64,000 nt of DNA, taken from contig CM049310.1 of assembly GCA_026874595.1 (NCBI GenBank), positions 90,405,556 through 90,469,555 of the forward strand. The letters run 5' to 3'. Each line of letters opens with the position of its first letter. The first letter of the stretch is position 1. A program made the translations under genes and the position numbers. Of this stretch, positions 10,919 through 23,289 are shown in pieces. The stretch is from Sipunculus nudus. Taxonomy: Eukaryota > Annelida > Sipuncula > Golfingiida > Sipunculidae. The notes under the pieces were generated by a model, which saw only the letters and a program-made list of their open reading frames with translations, ran no database searches and was not told where the DNA came from.

Positions 10919-11248
10919 CTTCAACATAAACTTGTTGTAAAGTGTTTGTTTTAGATGAAGGTTCTCTAAGCATGTCCATGTAACATATGTAAACTCCTGT
11001 GCCTTTCGCTTGGGCATCGATGATTACCATTGAACCCAGTTTTACAGACCGTATCCTTTCGTCTTTTTTATCACGCAGATACGGTTCTCCCCCAGGATTG
11101 CGGATTTGCGTAGCCACAAGTTCGTTCCCGCCCTCCGTCTTTCTCTTAAAATATGTTATGGTTAACATTTCATTTGAATCGTCAATAGAACAGTCCAGAT
11201 ATATTTGCTCGCTGACTCGTAAGAACGGTTTACTTTGAATCGTCAACA
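10919..11248 (-). CDS. Ig V-like domain exon (copy B, intact)
   Basis: A 330-nt phase 1-1 exon (acceptor tttactttacag, donor GAAG|GTATGC) encoding about 110 residues. LRVSEQIYLDC holds the B-strand Cys and GVYICYMDM the strand-F Y-x-C. The usual core Trp is replaced (ITYFKRK), and the Asp two residues before the Gly of D-x-G-x-Y-x-C is absent (KGTGVYIC), so it is a divergent V/I-type domain. It is the paralogue of the decayed exon at 6246-6586. The next exon on the strand is decayed (10477-10694), but the intact C2 exon at 5785-6051 has the matching phase. No signal-peptide exon was identified upstream, so the 5' end of this gene is unknown. Confidence 0.7.
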
Positions 11249-11365
11249 CTGTAAAGTAAACAACTGTCCAACTGTAAATTCAAACTATAAACACTAAGGT
11301 TTTGTTTTTAATGATAAAGTATACGTGCATATGTCATAAGTGATAATCTCACGGCCACTTATATT

Positions 11366-11444
<79 letters not shown>
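11366..11444. repeat. Compound (AT)n(AG)n microsatellite
   Basis: AT dinucleotides switch directly to AG dinucleotides. Confidence 0.9.
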
Positions 11445-11449
<5 letters not shown>

Positions 11450-12006
11450 GCCTGTTTTCCCAATTTACTTATCGTCTTATTGTACTGTAAGGATATGTTT
11501 ATGATCAAAGATCAAAATATTCTATTTATTCTCGTGTTTATAGGGTTATTTTCAACCTATTTATTCAATCATTTTAGCCATCACACCAATAATTAAAAGG
11601 TATACTGTACGGAAAGTCAGTGACCAGTTAACTTACATTCTTAAGTGAACATCACAATCTTCCAGAGACGTGCCCATTTTATGTCATTTCCACTGTTACA
11701 TGGTTACTGAATAACGAGAGCTTTAGCAGACACATCAATCCACAAATGAAGTTGAGGGAAAACAGAATACAACAGACACAGTCTTCCTTATTGTCTCAAA
11801 TAATTTTCAGTTTTAACTTTAGCTACCAGACTGGATGAAAACATTTACTCCAAAGGCCGAAGTACCGACGACACGAGAATGAAAAGGTACCTGTTTCAAC
11901 TATAATGTAATAAACTGGTGTAGAATAAGACATTGGTACTACAAGTATAAAATAAATATATGTATATATTTCTATATATACATATATACTTACATATGTG
12001 TGTGTG

Positions 12007-12014
12007 TATATATA

Positions 12015-12075
<61 letters not shown>
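12007..12075. repeat. (TA)n microsatellite
   Basis: Long TA run preceded by short TG-rich interruptions. Confidence 0.9.
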
Positions 12076-12077
<2 letters not shown>

Positions 12078-12453
12078 CAGCCTATATATATTAAACTATT
12101 AAGCCATTGTGTATATATGGTTATTGTATGCATATTAATATTATATATATTTATTCTGTGCATATTAATTACAAATAAGTCACATGAACTCACAGTAATT
12201 ACAACTGAATAAAGAAGAAGGCAGCTATGCATCCCTATAATAATTATACAGAGATATATCAGGGATATATCATTTATATCTATCCATGTATACAATTAAT
12301 TTATCCTTATTTCTACTCATAATATTATATATTATATATTAGAAGGAAAGATCAATGTGTCACGTGTTGAAATATCAGTTATCTCGCTTACTTGTTATGA
12401 ATCTCCATTACTTTCCAACAATTAATTAGACTGAGACTTTCATCTAATAACAG

Positions 12454-12568
<115 letters not shown>

Positions 12569-13440
12569 TTATACTGTTGTGGTCCCTTAAAGTGAATAGT
12601 TTCAATTCAAATTCAATTTTAACTGTAATAGTGTCCTTCTGCATATTGCAGTGCCATATTTGTTAATAGATGCATCGGGATGCCAAAGCAATTTACAGAA
12701 ATTATATGTTTAGGCCCATAATAAATTGGCATACTGGTATATTAATTGCTAACAATAATCTTCCAACTAATTACCTCACATTTATACAGTTTTGAAACAT
12801 TCTCGGTTAACTGGCTTTATTTAATATTTTATTTCTTCTTGCATTGATCTCATTAGCAAATTATTTATTAGCAAATATTATTTGTGTGACATGTTAAGGC
12901 ATAGCCTTATTCATCCATTCTGGTTAAAATATGACAAGTTATAAAACAAAATATGAAACGAGGTTAATGTGAGTACATGCATCCAATAAAGTAATATAAT
13001 ATATGCAAAGTATCCGATAATTATGCTTACAACCTTTTTTAAGGGTTTCAGACCAATTTTGCAGCCCCCCCCCCCCCCCCACCTTTTCTGGACCTTGGAT
13101 GTTTTTAGGCTTTGTTATCAGTCCTCGTGGGTTGGACCCCCACCTTTTCCTAAGTATTTGATCCAACCCTGGATATGAATTTCTTATATAGTCCGTCTGG
13201 GTTTTCGGTAACGTGAGTGGCCCCACTGTATTTGACCTTGTCTAACTGGACAATCTCTGGATTTAAAAAGAGTGCAAATGCCCTGATGGCACCCAGGTTA
13301 TAAAGAACTACCCCTCCTTTGTGAACCCAGCTCAGTCCAAGCCCAAGATTTTAGGACAATGTATTAATCAATGAAATGACCGTATGGAAAAGTTTCTATA
13401 ATGCATATTTAAATGTTCCCATCTAATACAGATATAAACC

Positions 13441-15337
13441 GCTTCAAACTTCAATGAAACAACAGGACCTTCATGATCAATGTTCTTCTGTTTATTACAT
13501 GACAAAACATGCAAAATGATAAAAGATCAAAAACATAGTTAACAATGTATCATTGTTTAAGGTGTAAAATTTGTCATCTTTACATAAATGTTGATATTCT
13601 AGGAAAATAAATAACAATTCATCTGGTGAAATGTGAAAAAAAATATAAATAAATAAATATTTACACACTGTATTTGGCTTCAGGGTTCAACAAGAACATA
13701 CATTTTCCCATGTTGTAGTACCTAGTTTATCGTTAGTAACGACCATTAGTGTAAAGTCATCATGTTATAGTCACATCTAGAAAGACACCTGATGAATGTA
13801 CATGGTAGAAAATTGTAACAATATCTTGGTGTGGTTATCAAAGCAAGTATTCACTAGCATTTTTGAAACACTGAATTATATAAAAAAATCATTTATGCCT
13901 TGTTGCATGGACAATGAACAGCATTAAATCTGTCTCTTACTCACATTTAAATATTCAGTGTTCAATAAACACAAATACTATTTTATACGTAACACTACAG
14001 AAAAAAAATAAGTAAAAGCATGCAGTTTGTTAAATCATGGGAGCTAAAATTAGCAATGGGCTTGGTGGACATGCAGTTGCTTGGACCCGATCAATTCTGA
14101 AAATATCTGCTTTGCAAACAAACTGTATATAGTCAGCTTTAAGCACCTGTATATGTATCTCAGAAACCCATATCATAATGCTTTTATCAGACATACATCT
14201 CAGTGACCTGAGATCTCTCGTGTTTTATTTCTCACTTGTGAACGATCCTTTGACATGATGCATAACATACTATTAAAGTAATTTAATACATGACATAGCT
14301 CTCTAACCATATCAGGTAACAAATTGTGTTATACAGTAACAATTACATGAAATGGTGGAGTGTTACACGTCACACATTCAGTACCAACACAAAGAGCCAT
14401 CTAGCGGGAGTGTTCAAAACCATATCAACAGTCTCTTACAATTTACAGTCCTTGTCAATCTGCTTTAAGTATTTCTGTAAAAAATTTTAAGCTACTGGCT
14501 TTAAATTACATGAAAATTAAGTTTTATTTTTATGAACTCATCCCTTTATAATACAAACATAATATAAAATCTTCTAAAGACTATGCTTTGTACAAATTGA
14601 TTTCAGAACCTGTAATCTAACTAAACATTCATTATTCAGATAAAGTTTTCATTACCAACTTTAAGTGTATGATTCTTACTGGATGGAGCAAACTGCTATA
14701 TTGTTAGTACCCTCTGCGAGTCTGTGTGTTCCATATAACTGGTCTTTTAGGAGATGCAGTGTATTTGCCCAGAGAAAGTTAACCCCAACAACTGTGTATC
14801 TCCTAAAAAACCAATGATATTACACAACAGGGGCCTACAGTCAATATGACAGCAGGATGTCATCAATAATGTTTATAATATTGATTACTGGCACTTGACT
14901 ATTGACTCAAATCCTACAATATTGATATATTTATGACAAGACATTCTGTAAAATGCTTTTTAAGAACTGCATAAAGAAGTACCAAACTGTACTTATGAAT
15001 CTTTAAAACTTTATGTGCCTTGAACAGTGCTGACAGCCACTAAAAGTCCCTCTTGCAATATTTTCCACAGGATATCCATAAACAATTTTCTAAAATATTG
15101 TCAGTTTGCTGTTCAAGTTGATGAAATGTGCACTTAATACTAAAACTGATTCTTGGCTCAGCCACTGATAATCATTTCACTTCTTGGCACTACCATAAAT
15201 AACCAAATCCATGCCAGAGCCATTGATAATCAATCATTTTTTGGCAGAGGCATTGATAATTGCATTTTTGTCATAACCATCAATTGTCATGTTATCACGT
15301 GTCGTGTCAGACCTGGCATATCCTTTCACACATGTAT
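13441..15337 (-). other. 3' flank and possible long 3' UTR of LDAH
   Basis: I see no other gene between the Ig cluster and the LDAH stop codon. Several TTTATT words (AATAAA on the minus strand), for example near 13491, could serve as poly-A signals. The UTR end cannot be fixed from sequence. Confidence 0.35.
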
Positions 15338-15999
15338 TTATAATTTACTCTTCACCCATTCCCATAATACATCAGCCATGGGCACACTGTCCTCCAGAAC
15401 AAAAGCATGGGCCATTCCTTTGTCGTCTAATTTCACGTCCATATCAGGAAACCTACGCTTGATGTCCTCATAGTATGCCATGGGAGTCCAAGCGTCTGTG
15501 GCTCCATAATAAAACACTAATTTCTGTTCATGTTTCCCAATGATGTCATAAGGTGCTGTCAGGACTTGCTGCATCTCTGTGTGGGCCATGTATGTAAAAT
15601 TACCAACAACATTCGGATTAAATAAATTCAGCATACCTCTATAGGCACATGGAGGTAACTTCTGTCCTGAGTGAAACAGTTCACATAGTTTGATTTTTAT
15701 CCATGAAGGGAGGAAGTAAAACAGGTAGACGGGATATGACAAGAAGCGGTGGAATTTTAACACTGGTGTCACAGACTTGCCTTTAGGCGTCTCAGCCATG
15801 CGTTCTATAGTGGGGAACAACATGTAACATTTGGTTATGCGATCGCTGCCGAACTGCTCCAGAAGATGAAGAATGATGAGGCTGCCGATGGAATGGCCAA
15901 TCAGCATCAGTTTGGTCCGTTTTGGTACGCATCGCTGCAGGAAGTGCAACTTGTGCTGTATTTGGCCTTTGATGTCATAAGGGTGCCAGTCTGGAGGAC
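15338..15999 (-). CDS. LDAH: LDAH coding exon 3 (terminal)
   Basis: Acceptor tttatcaccag, entry phase 1. Encodes residues 85-304 with the complete catalytic triad and the TAA stop at 15338-15340. The open frame runs upstream past the acceptor into the intron, but that extension lacks family similarity. Confidence 0.95.
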
Positions 16000-18900
16000 C
16001 TGGTGATAAAAGATTCAGTAACACCACTGGTAAAAAAATATATATCCGGGATCCCAACAGCAATACAGCATATCAATATATGAAGACTAGAGACAAAAAT
16101 ATAATTATTATAGGAATTTTCAGCCAAAATAAAAGAAAAATAAGAAAGTCTGCACTGCACAATCATTGTTTATACGGCAAACTAAGATAGCCACCTATTC
16201 CAGAACCAGGTCTGTACAATTGGTTTAAATGGCTTTTTTAACTTGTTTGACTACATCACTTACATGGACAGTTCAACAAAAGAGCTTAATGATATTGACA
16301 ATAATAGGTGTGTATAACAATGAATACTCTGTGATAACAATTATACTGGAAACACGATTGTGCAGTGAAAAATATATGAAAAAAATGGATTTCTTCATAT
16401 ATAGGACACTAAAGGAGACAATATATTCATACAAAAATACTGGAAAGTAAAATATAGGAATATATATATGTGTGTGTCTGTTTGTTTGTGTGTCACGGTG
16501 TGTTGGTGTTTCAGTTTAAAAGAGAGACTTCTTACTGATGGTACGTGTATACTTATAATTTTTACATACTAGTGAAATTTTCAATTATGTGAAAATTGTA
16601 CATACAAAAAAAATTTAAAAGTGCTGGTACAAGTAATGGCAAGGTACATCAATAGAACAGACAAGTCCTATTAGCTTTACCAAGTGTGCTTGTCCAATCA
16701 TTATTTCAACATTTTGACAAACTAACTGTGAAATTATTCATCAATGTGTACAATTTAAACTTCACCGTTGTCCGAGTCCACAAAGATTGTTAGGACAGCA
16801 AGGACCTTCCAAAGCTCACTCAAAACTGACCACATATAATAATAAGAGCACTGCAAACATGCATAATACACCCGCTGTGTATCTGGTGACCTCTGACCTC
16901 ATTAAAAATGCATGAATTTTGATGACAAGGTAATTCAGGTGGCGACACTAAAAGTTAACAGACGGACGGACAAACAGATGGTGGGTATACCATAATAATC
17001 ACGTCATATGACGGTGGTATAAAAAGGTAGGTAATTTGAAAGCTTAATGAGTTTTATACCTGATTGACTGAACTGCTTTGGAATGGTCACATGACCAGCA
17101 TGTGACACACACCAAACTGGTAGCTTGAATTTTGAGTTACTATGCAGACGCCTCATGAAGTCTTCATAGAACTCACCAGCACCAGGATTTCCTGAAAGAA
17201 ATTTAACATTAAAATTAAGACATAATTCCTTATCCATAACTTTTTTTCTTGTGAAATTGATGCTGAATATTACATCACAATAAACAATGGATAGCAATAC
17301 AAACAAATGATGATGATACTTAGCTAAACATGGCATAAACTAAATAAATGCTCTGACCCTTCTTTGTCACTAAGCTTGTCATTGTATTTCTTCTTCATAT
17401 GTATGTACACACCTGTAAAGTAATTGGAATGTAATTGAAATTTTATGTATTCTTATGCTTGTAATCATAACAATTACAATCACTTGTAATAAAATTTTGT
17501 CCAATTACAATTTACATTCAATTACCTGAATATTTTAATTTAATTACACATAATTACAATATACATTAGAATTACCCCTACCCTGGTATACAGGAGTTAA
17601 CTTTCACTGCTTGTAAGCTGTATCATTCAGTCGACTTTCTCATAAATCCTTACAAATGTTCTTTCCATGGACTGCCAGACAACAAGATCTCTTTACAAAT
17701 TTGAGATAATAAAGTTAGTGTTTCCCGAGGTTAATATAGCCATTAAACACAACTTAGTAGGCAAGCTTGTAAGCCTATACATGATTGTCATAAGCTGAGT
17801 CATATGCTAGAGTGCACTGCAACAGCACTCCATCTAATTGCCTCTATACTGTGGAAAACAGAACGTTTTCTTAACATTAGGATATGAGTGATCAACTAAT
17901 ACAAAATAATACATGAGTGTAAATCCTTCTCTTTGAAAACAGGTCAATGGCTGTGCTGCCTGCAAGTTGGCTATAGTTCAGCAACCCATGCAAGACAGGG
18001 TTGTTTTCATACGGTCAGAAATGTCAATTATATGCAGGGGGATATCCCAGTATGTTGGGGACCAGAATTTTCCCTCACATGGTAGGTCATAAGGTGTCAG
18101 AAACAGCAACAAATATTTGCATCCTCATTGAGCCTTTCAGTGGCACCCTCCAGACAAGATGAAAAGGGACTATTGTCAGAAGTTGGCACTGGCAATAAAG
18201 TTTATATTTGTCCCCATTGTTTAATATTACATTCTCGACCGGCTTTTGGGCCTCAGAGGTAGAGTACAGGGCTCAAAGCCGGGAGGTTGTTAGTTCATAT
18301 ATCAGAAGGGGAGCGGTGAGATTTTCACAGTCTGTCCCAACAAAGGGTGAGTGCTTCGTAGGCTTAATTGGAAGGTTGTGCCCCACAAATGGGTATCACT
18401 TACAACCAAGTGCATCTTATGGGTGTTCCACAGTGTTATGACCCAGCAATGGGAATGATAACACACCCAGGACCTGCAGGTGCAGTAGACATTGGGCCTG
18501 GGTGACACCACTGAGGATATGAAATAACAAGTGACCCATGGGTCATGACGCTCAGCTGACTGGGAAGATATTCGCAAAAGGAAATTTTATCAATAGAATG
18601 GTAGTATATACCCATTCAACTGAAGCATCAAACAGATTAACCAACAGGCCAAGATTTAGTCTGTATTTATATATCTCAAAAATAGAGAAAAATGTGTAAA
18701 CTTTTAAAACTAGAATACGGGTAACCGACAAGTGACTACATGTATCTGCCAAAATCGGATAGTGAGGCATGGATTGAGTGGCAAGGGGAAATAGAGTGAG
18801 GTATGTTGCATATTAGCATGGATGTCTGCAGCCTAAATGTGTATGTAGGTTGTGCCACCTACCACAAATCCAGAAAGCTGTCCAAGTTGTATACACCTGC

Positions 18901-21900
18901 AAAATTTTAGGCAGAAAAGTCAAACCACTACATGTATATGAGCGATTTTTGCCCATGGCAGACAAACAGACAAACACTGTGCAAAAATCTTTGCAGGTAA
19001 CCCCTCCAGTTTTGTGTATGATAAAGACCTATGTGAGATCTAAACACATGCACAATTTTGGCCCAATCGGTCAAATGGTTCCTGAGATATGAGCTTGGAT
19101 GTGTGCAGCGTTAACTAGAAAGTAGGTGGCGCCACCTGTCATAAAATCAAGAAAGCTGTCCACGATGTATAAACCTGCAAAATTTTAGGCAGTTATGTCG
19201 AACCACTACAGAGAAATGAGTGATTTTAGGCCACGGCAGACTAACAGACAGACGCTGTGCAAACATTGTTACAGGTGGCGCCACCATTTTTTGTGTATGT
19301 TACAGAGCTATCAAAGGGCTACATTTGTATAAATTTTATTTCCTGATCGGTCAAACGGTTCCCAAGATATAAGCTTGGATGTCATCAGCGTGAACGTGAA
19401 CGTAGGTGGCGCCACCTGTCATAAAATCAAGAAAGGTATCCTGGATGTATACGCATGACGAATTTCAGGTGAATTAGTCAATTCACTGCAGAGATATGAG
19501 TGATTTTAACCCAAGGCAGATGAACAGATGGACACTGTGCAAACATGGTTACAGGTGGCGCCACCATTTTTTGTGTATGTTATAAAGCAATCCAAGGGCT
19601 ACATTTGTATCAATTTTATTTCCTGATCAGTCAAACGGTTCCCGAGATATGAGGGTTTATGAGTGGAAACAGACCCACAAATGGACACTGGATAGAGAGG
19701 AAAGGTCAGAGGTCAACGCAAATTGGTTAGGCACCAGTTCACATGTGACCCGATAATAGGTGTAAGTTTGGGAAAAATCGGTCCATTAGTCTCCGAGGAG
19801 CTCTCTGGAAATGAACGCCGCCTCGGTGGAGGAACTCGGTCAAAAACATAGTATCCGCAAAACTTCGTTTTGGCGGATACAAAAATACAGGTGGCTCCAC
19901 CATTCTGCAGAAACTAATAAAAACACTTAATGGTCAATATCCATGCAAAAAATCATGGTGATCTCTGCATTAGTTGTTCAGATACTTCAGTTTTTGTATC
20001 AAATTGTCCATTATTCTGAGGGATACTTCGGAGTCCTATAGCTTGAAGGATATGGGTAACAGAGACCTAATTTCAAGTTTCCACAGGCACCTTTCATGGG
20101 CCTCCTTGCATGACAAGAATGAAGATTCTAGGTCCAGTTGTTGCGATTTGTACCCTGTTGACAGATAACCACATCTTTAAAGGTCTCAAAAAAAAGAAAA
20201 AAATTGGTAAAAATTTGAAAAAAAATAGAGGTGGCACACCCAGTCTGCAGAAACTGATGGAACAGCTCATGATCAATATGTATGCCGAAAATCATGACCA
20301 TCAGTGTTGTAGTTATTGAAATACTGCAGTTTTTGTATCAAATTTTCCATTATTCTGGGGGGGGGGTGTATTTTGGACCCATACATCTTAAAGAATATGG
20401 GTAACAGAGACCTAATTTCAAGTTTCCATGGAGACTTTTCATCGGTCTCCCTGTGTGTCAAGAATGAAGATTCTTGGTCCAGTTTTTATGATTTGTGCCC
20501 TGTTAACAGATGTTCATATCTTTAAAGGTCTCAAAAAAACTGAAAAATTTCGTAAAAAAAAAGAACAAATACAGGTGGTGCCACCAGTCTGCAGAAACTT
20601 ATGAAACACTCCATGATCAATATCCATGCAAACAATTATGGTTATCTCTGCATTAGTTGTTCAGATACTTTAGCTTTTGTATCAAATTTTCCATTATTCT
20701 GAGCTGTACTTTGGAGTGCCATAGCTCAAAGGATATGGGTAACAGAGACCAAATTTCAGGTTTCCATGTAGACTTATCATGGGTCTCCCTGTGTGTCAAG
20801 AACGAAGATTCTAGGTCCAGTCGTTACGATTTGTACCCTGTTGACAGATAACTACATCCTTAAAGGTCTCAAAAATGGAGAAAACAATTCGTGAACATTG
20901 AAAAATACAGGTGGCGCCACCAGTCTGCACAAACTGATGAAACATCTCATGATCAATATGTATGTCGAAAATCATGACCATCAGTGATGTAGTTAATGAG
21001 ATATTGAAGTTTTTGTATGAAATTTTTGACTATTCTGGGGGGGTATTTTGGGCCCCATTGCTCGAAGGATATGGGTAACAGAGACCTAATTTCTGGTTTC
21101 CATGGAGTCTTTTTATAGGTCTCTCAGTGTGTCGAAAATGAAGATTCTAGGTCCAGACGTTACAATTTGTGCCACACTAACAGATGACAGCATCCTCAAA
21201 GGTCTCAAAAATAGAGGAAAAAATCGTAAAAAATCAAACAGTACAGGTGGCGCCACTAGTCTGCAGGAACTGATCGAACATCTCATGATCAATATGTATG
21301 CCAAAAATGAAGACCATCAGTGATGTAGTTATTGAAATATTGAAGTTTTTGTATGAAATTTTTTACTATTCTGGGGGGTACTTTGGGGCCCCATAGCTCG
21401 AAGGATATGGGTAACAGAGACCTAATTTCTGGTTTCCAAGGAGATTTTTCATGGACCTCTCAGTGTGTCAAGAATTAAGATTCTAAGTCCAGTCTTTATG
21501 ATTTGTGCCTTGTTAACAGATGTTCACATTTTTAAAGGTCTCAAAAATAGAGAAAAAAATTCGTAAAAAATCGAAAAATACAGGTGGCACCACCAGTCTG
21601 CAGGAAGTGATGTAACATCTCATGATCAATATGTATGCCAAAAATCATGACCATCAGTCAAGTAGTTAATGAGATATTGAAGTTTTTGTATGAAATTTTT
21701 GACTTTTCTGGGGGGTACTTTGGGGCCACATAGCTCGAAGGATATGGGTAACAGAGACCTAATTTCTGGTTTCCAAGGAGATTTTTTATGGACCTCTCAG
21801 AATCCCAAGTTACAAGGTTCTAGGTCCAGCGGTTACGATTTGTGCCTGGTTAACGGACGGACAGACGGACGGACAGATGGACAGACGGACGACGGACAAA

Positions 21901-22308
21901 GAGTGATCGCTATAGCTCAGATGACTTTCAGTCAGCTGAGCTAAAAATGTCAGGAAACGAGTGCTACCACCATGTCAAATAGTCCTAAACTGGAATGGAA
22001 CCCTACAGATGTGAATACTTAGCTTGAGACTTAGATAAGTCAGCATTAAAAATGGTTACCTCCACAAAAAAATATAAAAAAAAAATACATTCTCTTTTGC
22101 ATGTTAGCATACCTATATGAGTAAACATGTATGGCATAACATGATGGTTTATTCCATGTGTATGTGTGTATGTCTTAACATTTATACCTGGAATAATTAC
22201 TGCCAGTGTTTGATCTGGTTCGTCTTCTGGTTCTCCTGCCTTTAGGACTGATGTTGGTATCCCGGCAACATCTAGGATCTCCGACGTGATGCATACCTGC
22301 TCTGTCAT
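15338..22308 (-). CDS. LDAH: Lipid droplet-associated hydrolase (LDAH), whole gene span
   Basis: Three coding exons (22188-22308, 17060-17191, 15338-15999) join in phase to 915 nt, 304 residues plus stop. LDAH is an alpha/beta-hydrolase of lipid droplets and ER, linked in animals to cholesterol ester and triglyceride turnover. The protein shows the oxyanion/strand motif IIPGNPG near residue 40, the nucleophile elbow GHSIG (Ser121), Asp253 in YYGATDAW and His282 in GMAHAF. The LLFPTIERM-like stretch (MLFPTIERMAETP here) is a family hallmark. A hydrophobic patch near 171-185 (LSYPVYLFYFLPSW) fits the droplet-targeting region. The family's usual length is about 325. The 5' UTR is interrupted by an intron, since an acceptor lies 10 nt before the ATG. 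It is head to head with UQCC1. Confidence 0.95.
16000..17059 (-). other. LDAH intron between coding exons 2 and 3
   Basis: Mostly unique AT-rich sequence. It also carries a hairpin-ended repeat at about 16860-17030. Confidence 0.8.
16860..17030 (+). repeat. R4 repeat with GGAC microsatellite and terminal palindrome
   Basis: Contains a perfect DR1 word (TGACCTCTGACCT at 16887-16899), a GGCGACACT block, an ACGGACGGAC run and a terminal CGTCATATGACG palindrome. The same order recurs at 59925-60400. Confidence 0.6.
17060..17191 (-). CDS. LDAH: LDAH coding exon 2
   Basis: 132-nt phase 1-1 exon (acceptor ttctttcag, donor TCAG|GTATAA). It completes the IIPGNPG motif and encodes PVWCVSHAGH, matching the PVWTISHAGH-type strand of the family. 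Confidence 0.95.
17400..17580. repeat. ATTACAATT-rich degenerate repeat
   Basis: Dense TAATTAC / GTAATTG words on both strands, a low-complexity stretch likely grown by slippage. Confidence 0.5.
18236..18525 (+). mobile_element. tRNA-derived SINE, 5' part (split)
   Basis: The head resembles a tRNA: GGGCCTCAGAGGTAGAGTA is an A-box-like block and GTTAGTTCATATATC a weak B-box. The body matches SINE copies at 40060-40411 and 63057-63412 (CACAGTC..CCC, GTGCT..GTAGGCT, AACCCAGCAATGGG). The copy breaks off after GGATATGAAAT and resumes at 21944, so the element at 18526-21943 inserted into it. Confidence 0.7.
18710..19877 (-). mobile_element. Non-autonomous Helitron, family A, complete copy
   Basis: On the minus strand it starts A|TCCGCCAAAACG, forms a 5' hairpin with TTTTGCGGATAC, and ends with a GTAGTCA / CGGTTAC stem followed by CTAG|T (18710-18713). 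Subterminal inverted words TATCCGCC..AAAA and TTTTGGCGGATA link the ends. The internal modules carry perfect GGTGGCGCCACC palindromes (about 19122, 19275, 19404, 19554). Tandem-array sequence on both sides shows that it inserted into a 338-bp monomer. Non-coding. Confidence 0.7.
19881..21843. repeat. Tandem array of about 338-bp monomers (six)
   Basis: GTGGC anchors occur at 19891, 20231, 20575, 20911, 21247 and 21584, giving periods of 340, 344, 336, 336 and 337. Each monomer contains TCTGCAG, ATGATCAATAT, a G-run (CTGGGGGG), GGATATGGGTAACAGAGACC and ATTCTAGGTCCAG. The array forms the core of the hairpin-capped element. Confidence 0.9.
21944..22085 (+). mobile_element. tRNA-derived SINE, 3' part (split)
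   Basis: Resumes the SINE broken at 18525 (GAAACGAGTGCTACC, CTGGAATGGAA, then an A-rich end), in register with the uninterrupted copies at 40 kb and 63 kb. Confidence 0.7.
22188..22308 (-). CDS. LDAH: LDAH coding exon 1 (start codon)
   Basis: ATG at 22306-22308, donor CCAG|GTATAA, exit phase 1. Encodes the variable N-terminus and TLAVIIPG. A splice acceptor (tattttctag) lies 10 nt upstream of the ATG, so a non-coding first exon is spliced on. Confidence 0.9.
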
Positions 22309-22318
22309 ACTCCTGTAC

Positions 22319-23225
22319 CTAGAAAATACACACGCAAGCTGACAATTATCTTAATGTGAAATAAACACTGTCACATACTACTTGCAGACATTGCCTCCAA
22401 GTACATCTTTAAAGAGCTGTACTTTGGTATTTGTACTTTGATAACCCACTAATGAACTGTGTAAAGTTCTACATACATATTCAAGCATCGAAAGATCATT
22501 GTTGGAGCTGATGACACGAATAATGGTATGCTTTTATATCCAATTTGTTTTATTTTTCATGAAATTAATTGAATTTTACTCACATTTTTTATTTTTAATA
22601 TCAGGGGTGTGCATTTGATTATGCAATTTACATAAAAATGCTACTTTACCAGTAAAAATTGCACATTACACCTTTTACGAAATGTTATGAAATATGCACG
22701 TTTACAGACTTCCATGTGAATCTTTGGTTACTGGCATGAACCCATGTAACATGCACTAGCTGCCATCCCCCAATAATCTGCCTACTTTAGGCTGACTTCT
22801 TTTGTGATATCTAAGGGTGATCAGCCAGACACTCTAATATTATTTTTAAATCATGGCCTACAGGATTTAATGTTAATTAAAACCAGCAAATTTAAATTCT
22901 CATTCAGAGACAGTTTCAAGGGACGAGGTGGATAGTTTTAAAAGTGAGCCTTGCTTTCATTAATTCTTAAACACAATATTTGGCTAAATTTCTTGTTCAT
23001 TCAAATATTTACTATTTCTGGTCCAAATTACATTCACCTCCTTGTTTTAAACACAATACTAGTATTCGATTTTACCCATTTTTTATGGGCAAGAGTTTAA
23101 ATTTCAGGATCCAGGCTGCATGGATACATTATTATACAGCATGCAAGTATCCGGAACTTATAATACATACACTTTTAACAGCTCATATATTGCATATATT
23201 CCCATATATAATATAAATAAATAAA

Positions 23226-23289
<64 letters not shown>

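Larger units (their letters stand above)
18526..21943 (-). mobile_element. Hairpin-capped non-autonomous element (Helitron/Helentron-like), minus orientation
   Basis: In its own orientation it starts with a 14-bp stem hairpin, TAGCTCAGCTGACT / AGTCATCTGAGCTA (21913-21943, one mismatch). A GGAC-rich microsatellite and then a 338-bp tandem array follow. It ends with CAGCTGAGCG, the palindrome GACCCATGGGTC (18533-18544) and CTTGTT. Related SINE copies without the insertion define both ends. The flanks put it between T's, as reported for Helentron-type elements. There is no coding capacity. A Helitron of another family is nested at 18710-19877. The class assignment is inference. Confidence 0.65.
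17192..22187 (-). other. LDAH intron between coding exons 1 and 2
   Basis: About 5 kb. Left part (17400-17580) is rich in ATTACAATT words. From 18236 to 22085 it is filled by a nested repeat stack: SINE, hairpin-capped element, tandem array and Helitron, annotated separately. Confidence 0.85.

Noticed and set aside
11888-11940. Minus-strand ATG exon with a phase-1 donor ([15 protein letters not shown]) as a possible signal exon for the Ig gene
   Set aside because: No proper hydrophobic core or signal-peptide shape, and too short to trust.
12939-13226. 95-codon minus-strand frame with a Gly run
   Set aside because: It crosses a poly-C tract and resembles no known family.
19881-21843. CRISPR-like regular repeats
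   Set aside because: The period is about 338 nt with whole-monomer similarity, so it is a satellite array in a eukaryotic genome.
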